Source of the DNA: Helicostylum pulchrum
Lineage: Eukaryota > Mucoromycota > Mucoromycetes > Mucorales > Mucoraceae
Length of the DNA stretch: 64,000 bases
Assembly: GCA_025677825.1 (NCBI GenBank)
Contig: JAIXMO010000018.1
Span: forward strand, 434,001 to 498,000
Reading direction: 5' to 3'
How positions within the stretch are numbered: position 1 is the stretch's first letter; each line of letters begins with the position of its first letter. Positions 56,656-64,000 of this stretch are shown in pieces. A program made the position numbers and the translations under genes. Below the pieces are notes generated by a model. That model did no database searches, was not told where the DNA came from, and worked only from the letters and a program-made list of their open reading frames with translations.

Positions 56656-58421
56656 TTTTTTTTTTTCGTTTGTAGAAAATATATATATGATCGGGAATAG
56701 TAAAAAAAATAAAAACGAAATGAAATGAAATTTTATACTTTTTATATAAAGGGTTTGCGGAGATCACAGGGAAAATAAGTAGAGTTGACGAAACTGTTGG
56801 CTGTTTCTAAAATTTTTCATGAGTAAATCATAACCTAACAGATGTTCCTTCCCTTTTCTATATAAGAAGAGTGGGTTGGCTCCGTTTAAAAAAGCCCAAG
56901 AGATTTCGTTTCGGTTGTTTCTGCGGTCCATCGACAAGAATAAAAACTTGTAATTAAGATAGAGGGTGATGGTAAATTTTTATTTCGCATTAGAGATAAA
57001 TGTTTGGAAATCTTATACAATATGTTTGGCGTTGAAAAAAGAACTATCTGGTTAAAGAATAGTGTAATCGAGTAATTGGGTAAGTAAAAAAAAATAAATA
57101 AAAATAAAAATAAAAAAAAAAGAACAATCAGTTAAAAATCTAGACACTTTTGATTAGAAACCTTATCTATCATAAAAAGCAAATACAAGATACAGCAAAT
57201 AAACATTAACAAACAACAGTTCTAAAAGAATGCACTCTTTTCTCACAAAAAAAAAAAAAAAACGTGTTACTAGTATTTTGAGCCTAGTATTTTAAACCTT
57301 CCGTTAAAAAAAAATTCACGATTTATGAAAAATTGAAACTTGCATTTTCGGTGATGAAATGATATTGAATCAGTAGGAAACATATTTTTTACTCCCTGTG
57401 ACAAAACGCCCTTGATCGAGTTACGTCTAGATGCATTCTGATGACAGATGATAAAAACTAAGTGTTATAAATGACGATTTTCAACTATGCCGAGACAAAT
57501 CTCTTTTTCAAGGCTCCGAGTTGTTGAAACCCTTCAAAACAAAAAGGCTGTTTCTATTTTTAAATATAATCGTTTTTTGATAAAAAGGGGTGTTACTTCT
57601 TTTTTACCAGCGGAAAAAATCTGCCAAGAGGGAAAAAAAAAGCCTTGTAAGAATAACGAGCTAAAAAAAAAAAAAAAAGTAACTAAATGTACTTTTTGCA
57701 TTAAATATGTATGCAATGTTTAGTTATTGATCTGTGCATTTAAACTCATCTTTTTTGGGAAACGCATACCGAAACCCCCAAACACGCTTTCTTTTAATAA
57801 AGTTACGGGTAGTTACATAATCTCTAAAATGTTAAGATACGCTGTGAGGCATAAATAATAGAGATAGCGTACCTTTGCGTTTCAATCTATACCATTCGCG
57901 GTAAAAACGCTCTTATCGTAGATGATACATCGATAGTTGTTCTTGGTAAATGATACAGAACAAATGTTTTCATTACGCTGATAATCTAAAACTGGGCACA
58001 TTTTACTTTTAAAAATGACACAATAGTTAGAAATGCCTATAATTACGTAACAGACATTTAATGGATTTACTGTATTAGAAAGACTTGTATATCATATGGC
58101 GATCATAGAATAAAAATCATTTATTTAAACACGTACGGTTGTACGTGAAATACATCTAAACGCAATAAAAAAACTAGCTATAGTTCTCACGGCACCAATT
58201 TGCATAGTGTTAAATACCAATTCTTCCTCTACTTCTTCACCAGCACTATTATTCAATTGTTCTTTTAAAATGATATCAGTAATCCAGTCATCATTACTTG
58301 TTTTAGGGGGGGGGGGAGGTTTCTTCAGTTATATTGGCCGTTTTGTTGATGTCGTGATCAGATCGTCCCTCCTCAATTGATATTTTTTAAAGGTGCTAAA
58401 ATTAAAGTAGTGCCTTGATGG
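56656..58421. other. Gene-free stretch
   Basis: Holds the promoter of the GNAT gene at its left end. The remainder is AT-rich. An ORF at 57487-57723 is Lys-rich and homopolymer-driven and is not called. A run of G at 58306-58317 breaks the pattern. Confidence 0.35.
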
Positions 58422-58739
58422 TTAGTATATGTAATGTATTATAAAACAGCGTTTATCTTGAAAGGTACCTTGATCAGGGAAAAGACCTTTAACCAAACCT
58501 ACTATGCAACCGTTCCTTAGTTGCTTTTTCGCTGCAAGAAACTGCTTTTTCGTTGTAGGAAACTGAAACTTCAAAGTATCCTCAGCAACATAGAGGCCAT
58601 TGTCTTTCAATTTCAGAACAGACAATACCGCCTTGAAACCCATAATCTGCAAATACGGTACTTTGATATTCTTGATATCATCTTCATTGAGGTAAGAGCC
58701 AACCTTTATAATCTCATTGAGGCAAGCTTTTGCACCCAA
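58422..58739 (-). pseudogene. C-terminal remnant of a lineage-specific protein
   Basis: The minus strand reads GAKACLNEIIKVGSYLNEDD, then IKVPYLQIMGFKAVLSVLKL, DNGLYVAEDTLKFQFPTTKK and QFLAAKKQLRNGC, then runs into non-coding sequence. The G-F-K-A-x-hydrophobic, G-L-Y-V-A and hydrophobic-P order matches the pieces at 41.2 and 50.8 kb. No ATG suits the start (the open frame begins at TTG) and no upstream exon was found. Confidence 0.45.
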
Positions 58740-59261
58740 AGCTAGTTTAATTGCTTTCGATTGGGTATCACCCTCTATTACATATTACGCTTAGAATTAT
58801 TGTGGATGTATGCCCTTTATTATTTTTGAAATTGAACTTACCAATGTATGAAGAGGTGCTCATTATCACCGAAGAATGTTTCTAATATAATAGACCGGAA
58901 TTTCACTATATAATCTTCCTCCGAATACATGTTGATTCTGCCTGCGTGGAACACGAAACTATTTTTTTAGGCATATTAAGGCTAAGGAAAGGGAATCATA
59001 AATAAACCGTTAGTCTTTTGATGCAAATAATGAGTGGGAGCTTACTTACATGAACGTTTTTCTTAGGGGCCACAGCCTAAATTTTTCAGGCCACAGGTAG
59101 TGTACATAGGCTATGTTTGGTAATTGCGCTATCTTTTTTTAAATAAAGCAAGAAAGTAAGGCACCCATTCCATACCTACGGTTAGGTTTCTAAACTTTGA
59201 AAAAGATACGTGGATTAGAATGAGACAAAAACAAATCCGTGACATTTTTCTGGGGGGGGGG
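58740..59261. other. Gene-free stretch
   Basis: No coding sequence recognised. A partial palindrome-like pair GGGGCCACAGCC / AGGCCACAGG lies at 59068-59098. Confidence 0.35.
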
Positions 59262-59625
59262 TGTACACATACCTTTATAACACTGGGTTAAAACCAAAAA
59301 AAAAAGCAGAATATAATAACTGAGCGGGTTTCATGGCTTTGCACTAGCTTATGCCAGGCGGTTGCTTTAACAAGAACTGTGCGCTTTTGTTCGAAGATAG
59401 AGAAGATAAAGATACTAAAAAAAAACGAAGAGCAATAAATATAAATTCCTTTAAAAAGTGCACATATAAAAAAAAAGTTACAGATGGTGGTATGCGTTGT
59501 ACTTTAGTGAAAAAGGGAAATAAAAGTGATTTATCTATTTACTATAAAAAAATGGCTGAATAAATACATCTTGCGCTGATAAAATGGGCGGTCACTTTTG
59601 ACTGATGTGATCTATTTAATCATTT
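59262..59625 (+). repeat. Dispersed repeat R1, full-length copy
   Basis: About 364 bases with the same ordered blocks as 42583-42915: GTACACATACCTTTATAACA; TCATGGCTTTGCACTAGCTT; GCGGTTGCTTTAACAAGAAC; AATTCCTTTAAAAAGTGCAC; AAAAGTGATTTATCTATTTA; TCTTGCGCTGATAAAATGGG; CGGTCACTTTTGACTGATGT; GATCTATTTAATCAT. A short ORF (59351-59563) is present but contains the repeat's own non-coding sequence and is not conserved in the other copy. Confidence 0.8.
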
Positions 59626-60900
59626 TACTTCGTCTCTAAATAATATTTCGTAACGGCTGCCCAAAACAACCATGTAAGATAAATGCATCAAGCAAATTAG
59701 TTAAACTTTCTTGGATACATTTATTATACATACACAGCGTTAACTAAACGTCAGCATCATGACTCACGTAGCGCATCATGTTCGTATATGAACGTCATAT
59801 TAAACTATGCATAAATTAATTTTGTTTTTTATATTACACTAGCCTCAAATAAAAGAAAATGCAAAGCGCCTGAAACCACAGTAGTCAAACTGGCGAAAAA
59901 AGCGGTCAAGTATGACAGCGAATCATTGTAGGGTGTTAGTTATTTGACAACTACTATATATTCATCAACGGCAAAAATGAAATCGATAACCGCATATTTA
60001 CACAGAAATTGTGGTATACAGCATTTATAAATGATTTTAAATCAAGAAGTGTTAACCAGCAAAAAAGTTTTTGCCTGATGAATCATGACGTGCTGGATAA
60101 GTTTCAAACGAAGAAACATGCTTTTTAAAATACGATTAGAACTGATGGCTACACCGATGATGTTATTTTGCATATACCGTCCTAGACAAAGATTTTTTTT
60201 TTTTTTTGATGAAGAATATGGGTTCGAGCTTAACGACTTGAAAAGTATCATTGATCCTGCAGATGGCTTATTCAATGTATATGTGGAAATAGGTTAAGTA
60301 TTCCAAGGTTGTCTTCGATGATCTTGGAAGAATTTCAACCAGGGAATATTATAACTTGACAGGTTCAGTTGCTTACTAGAAGAAAGAGAGACGACATATT
60401 CTTGTAAAAGTCCTTCTCTGGAAAAGGTAAGACTCACGCTGCCAAAAAAAATGTCTAATTTTAAATTACAAGATAAATGTATTTTGCCGGCAAAGTAAAG
60501 TTGAACCTTACATTGGCCGTAGTGAATTTAACCATCGGCAGCAAACTTCAAGAATGTAAGTAGTAGGTTATTGATGATGAAAGAGACATCTGTTTTGTAG
60601 TTAATTCAAATTAAGGGTTCTATTTTTAGATGCATTATTAAAATATTCAGCACTTCAATACAGAGAGAAAGAACAAAATAAAAAGATAAAATACGCCTTC
60701 TATTTTTTTTTTTTTGTACGTGTCTTTTTTTTTAATAAAATAAAAACAAACAGCATTTTGTGAAATAAGCAAAACGACATATTCTTTAGCAGGAGAAAAA
60801 GAGTTTAGTAACATAGAAAAAAATAAGCGGTAACTTACACAAGTATAAACAAAGGAAAAGAAATAATGTTATATGTATATATATATTTTTATAGTTAAGA
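59626..60900. other. Gene-poor stretch
   Basis: Downstream of R1 and up to the U1-70K stop. An ORF at 60085-60297 ends DEEYGFELNDLKSIIDPADG and has some coding texture but no family. It may be another gene fragment. AT-rich elsewhere. Confidence 0.35.
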
Positions 60901-61909
60901 TTAATATCTATCTCTTCTACTACCCATACGATCTCTAGATCTTTCTCTACGAGCATAACCAGATGAACGATCTTTATAACCCTTTGGACTTCTGCTTCGT
61001 GAACGCATACGAGATCTCTTTCTTTCATCTCTAAATCCACTAGGTTTACGATCGCTGTATCTATCACGACTAGAAGCACGAGCAGATGCTGAAGGCTTTC
61101 GCTCTCTACCACCAAGACCACCACCTAATCTACGAGGTTTCCATCCCTTGACAGTACGAGCACGTTCAACATCTACCAATATACGACGTCCCAGAATCTT
61201 TAAGCCATCTGCATCCTTATATGCAGCTATATAAAACTATTAGTACATACTTACGTTTAAATTGGGGGGGGGGGGTTACCTCTCATATCTTTTTCTCTTT
61301 CATATTCTATAAAGGCATAACAACGAGATTTTCCTTCTTTATCATGAATAAGGCGTATTTTCTTAATTTGACCATAGAGCTCAAATTCTCTAGCTAAATC
61401 ACTTTCTGTTAATTCAGGACTTAAATGAGTAACAAACAAGGTATTGAAAGGATCGCCGTCAATGTGTTCATCTTTTTCGGGATCATCTAATTTAAATAAA
61501 ATAAAGCTACTTTTTAGTAAAATATTATACATGTAGTGTGTTAAATGTATACATGTGTACATATATATATATATTACATTGAGCTAATGCAGCTTGTAAA
61601 GCTTCTTCTGCCTTCTTCTTTTTTGCTTCAGCCTATTAAATATATTAGTACTTTTTTTTTCTTTTTTTGTTTAAAAAAAAAAAGAAATGCAAGTGTAAAA
61701 CAATATACCTTCTCTTTACGCTTTTCTTCCAATGATTTCCAAGGTACATAATCGGCATCGTAATTTTTTAATTGCGGTACGTAAGACGCGATGCCATCTA
61801 CAATACATCCAACACGTTTCTCTGGATCTTTATCAAGTGGAGGCGTATAAGGTAAAGGTGGACGTGGTGCAAATAATTTAAGTAGATTGGGAGGAAGTTT
61901 ATCTGTCAT
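60901..61909 (-). CDS. SNP1: U1 snRNP 70 kDa protein
   Basis: Four exons (61709-61909, 61578-61632, 61280-61486, 60901-61226) give 262 residues. The N-terminus [20 protein letters not shown] matches the U1-70K family and forms the part that binds U1 snRNP core. One RRM follows with [20 protein letters not shown] and the RNP1 region [14 protein letters not shown], which binds stem-loop I of U1 [23 protein letters not shown] is a conserved post-RRM segment. The C-terminus is Arg/Ser/Asp-rich ([19 protein letters not shown]). It acts in 5' splice site recognition. Shorter than the human protein but typical of fungi. The intron after exon 3 begins in a G/C run (61265-61280). Confidence 0.95.
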
Positions 61910-62107
61910 TTTGGTTTATATGCCTTTTTTTATATATATGAAGTTAAAAAAAACAACAACGAAAAAAGGGTTTAAAAAAAAACATTATTTTTTTCTTGAC
62001 TTTATTTTTTTTTGTGACTTTGCAAAAAAAAAAAAAAAATAGAGAGAAAGAGATTTGATGACAACATTCTTTTTTCTTTCTTTCTTTTATAAAAAACAAA
62101 CAAAAAG
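61910..62107. promoter_or_regulatory. Divergent promoter region U1-70K / poly(A) polymerase
   Basis: Only 198 bases lie between two start codons pointing away from each other. The region is dominated by T and A runs. No individual factor site is assigned. Confidence 0.6.
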
Positions 62108-64000
62108 ATGACTGAATCGAACAGGTATCTAGGTGTAACAGCACCTTTGGCTCTGGTAGATCCGTCGCCAAGAGATTTAGAACTGACAGAAGAACTAGTA
62201 AAGACTTTGCAGAGATTTGATGCTTATGAAAATGAAGAAAGAACTCAACAACGGTAAGTTTTTTATTCTTCTTACATGTATATGGTGACTCATCTTTTTA
62301 TGAAATAGACGAGAAATTCTTAGATACTTGGAACAGGTAGCTCGGCGTCATATTATGAATATCTGTCAACGAAAAAAGCTACCACTTGAAGACTGTAAAA
62401 ACGCGGGAGGCAAAGTTTTAACGTATGGTAGTTATAACTTGGGTGTTCATTCTCGAGGTAATTTTATTTTTTGTTTTTATTGTGTGGATAAACAATTAAA
62501 CCTCCCTTTTTTTTAGATGCGGATATTGATACGTTATGTGTTATACCAAGTTTGGTTACGAGAGAAGAGTTTTTTGATGTCATGTCGAATTACTTGGTTG
62601 CCAATCATCGTGTTCACGATCTTAATGTGGTAAAAGATGCATATGTACCCGTAATTAAATTTAAATACGATGACATTGCGGTAAGTGATTTACAAATAAT
62701 TAGTTTGTAAAAAAAAAAAAAAAAAAAAAAGGTTTTAACATGACACTTGTAGATTGATCTTGTATGTGCAAGGCTTAATACGCCTAAAGTACCTGATGAT
62801 GTAGACCTGAACGACCCTAATATATTATACGGTTTAGATAATCAATCAATTCGTAGTTTAAATGGTAATCGAGTCTCAAACGATATTTTAACGCTTGTTC
62901 CCAATGTTGATACATTTCGTGTATCGTTAAGATGTATTAAATTATGGGCCAACAAAAGGGGTATCTATTCAAATGTGGTTGGATTTCTAGGTGGTATTGC
63001 TTGGGCACTTTTAGTAGCACGTATCTGTCAACTATATCCTCTCGCCTGTCCTAGTACGATCATTAGCAAATTTTTCGGTATATTAATCAAGTGGCAATGG
63101 CCATCTCCAGTTATACTTCGAAAAATTGAAGACGATCCTACCAGTTCATTAAAATCTTGGAACGCTAGAACAAACCCGCACGATCGTTTACATAAGATGC
63201 CAGTCATCACACCATCTTACCCGAGTATGTGTTCTACGCATAACGTTACTGCATCTACGTTTAGAATCATCCTTGGTGAATTCAAAATGGCTTCAGAAAC
63301 CGTGGATAAAATTATGAATGGAACTGCACCTTGGAATTCATTATTTTCAAATCATACCTTCTTTCAAAACTATCGTCATTATTTACAAGTGATAGTAAGC
63401 AGTGATAGTTCCTCTTATCAATTAAAATGGGCTGGTCTGGTTGAAGCAAAATTACGTCAATTTGTTATTAAATTAGAAGCCGTACCTTGTCTTGCTCTAG
63501 TTCATCCATTCTCAAAAGGATTTGATTATACGTACAACTGTAAATCAAATGCTGAAGTATTTATAGCTACCCGTGGTGTATTACCGTCAAAATGCAGCAA
63601 ACCGCAATCAAGGCCTGCAGATAAAAAAATTTATACAAAAGTATTTTATATTGGACTTTATATTCGAATGAATTCAGGTAAAGTATTTTTTTTTTTTTTG
63701 GAAAGTGTTTATTATTTGTTGTATATATATTAGGCATATTCATTTTACAACACGGAACGTATCTCTCTCTATCTATAGAATCACGTACAGTCGATCTTAG
63801 TAGACCTATTTCGGAATTTACCCATATGGTGAAGAATTGGTCCGATTATAACAAAGCGCATATGGGGATAGTTGTTGAAAATCTAGCGAGATCCGAATTA
63901 CCTTTAGATGTTCGTCCCAGCAGTAGTAGCAAGGCAGCAGTGGCACAAAGAGACTCAGTGGGACAAAAAGACTCGAAAGTAGGTTTTTAATTTATTTATA
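62108..64000 (+). CDS. PAP1: Poly(A) polymerase (3' end beyond window)
   Basis: Five exons are seen (62108-62253, 62309-62457, 62517-62680, 62753-63677, 63779-63978), 528 residues so far; the last ends at a GTAGGT donor and the gene runs off the window. The nucleotidyltransferase site is intact: GGKVLTYGSYNLGVHSRDAD with the catalytic D99 and D101, and D155 in IDLVCARLN, at almost the yeast positions. The central WNARTNPHDRLHKMPVITPS, YPSMCSTHNV and the C-terminal RNA-binding region (FYIGLYIRMNS, then RTVDLSRPISEFTHMVKNW) follow. It adds poly(A) tails to cleaved pre-mRNA in the nucleus. An internal slice of this gene is found as a relic at 32295-32430. Confidence 0.96.

Noticed and set aside
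57487..57723. 78-residue Lys-rich ORF
   Set aside because: Driven by A runs; no splice context, no family, AT-rich region.

Overview
The window looks like nuclear DNA of a filamentous fungus, most likely an early-diverging one (Mucoromycota, Mucorales-like). The evidence is AT-rich sequence with long A and T tracts, genes split by many introns of about 50-120 bases (usually GTAAGT donors and TAG acceptors), a squalene synthase, a fungal-type PAN3 and a Fanzor-type nuclease relic. The species assignment is inference. No rRNA, tRNA, CRISPR array or bacterial operon was seen.

About 20 genes can be modelled, and the spliced reading frames close exactly. From left to right they are: a PD-(D/E)XK-like protein (0.7-1.8 kb); an IS630/Tc1-type DD34E transposase (3.2-4.3); a small mitochondrial protein (4.6); ribosomal protein eL28 (5.0-5.6); Ran GTPase (8.7-9.7); ubiquitin-eL40 fusion (13.8-14.4) divergent from ORC5 (14.7-16.3); a PAK-like kinase (16.3-18.5) convergent with ORC5; PAN3 (22.9-25.3) convergent with a mitochondrial RRM protein (25.4-26.4); a bHLH factor (30.9-32.0); an SLC25A32/FLX1-type carrier (33.4-34.6) convergent with squalene synthase (34.8-36.4); eS24 (38.6-39.5); a ZIP7-type zinc transporter (39.6-40.7); a predicted secreted/membrane protein rich in hairpins (47.5-48.1); two small unknown genes (48.9 and 51.5); the TRM8 tRNA methyltransferase (53.2-54.2); a Rieske-type protein (54.9-55.5); a GNAT acyltransferase (55.8-56.7); and U1-70K (60.9-61.9) divergent from poly(A) polymerase (62.1 to the window end).

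Between these housekeeping genes lie gene-poor stretches full of decaying material. There is a broken Fanzor gene (27.2-29.5) and a 330-base fragment of a relative (1.8-2.1). At least nine degenerate pieces of lineage-specific spliced protein genes carry frameshifts or single in-frame stops. There is also a fragment of the poly(A) polymerase gene (32.3), a dispersed repeat of about 330-360 bases present in at least eight whole or partial copies, and smaller repeat modules.

The living genes cover RNA processing and turnover (PAP1, U1-70K, PAN3, TRM8), translation (eL28, eL40, eS24), nuclear transport (Ran), replication (ORC5), signalling (PAK), sterol synthesis (ERG9) and transport (carrier, ZIP). 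They are not an operon-like set. The less expected items are the kinase (two CRIB motifs, myristoylation signal, DFS in place of DFG), the Fanzor remnants, the dispersed repeat family, and the 47.5 kb gene whose coding sequence contains five short hairpins.
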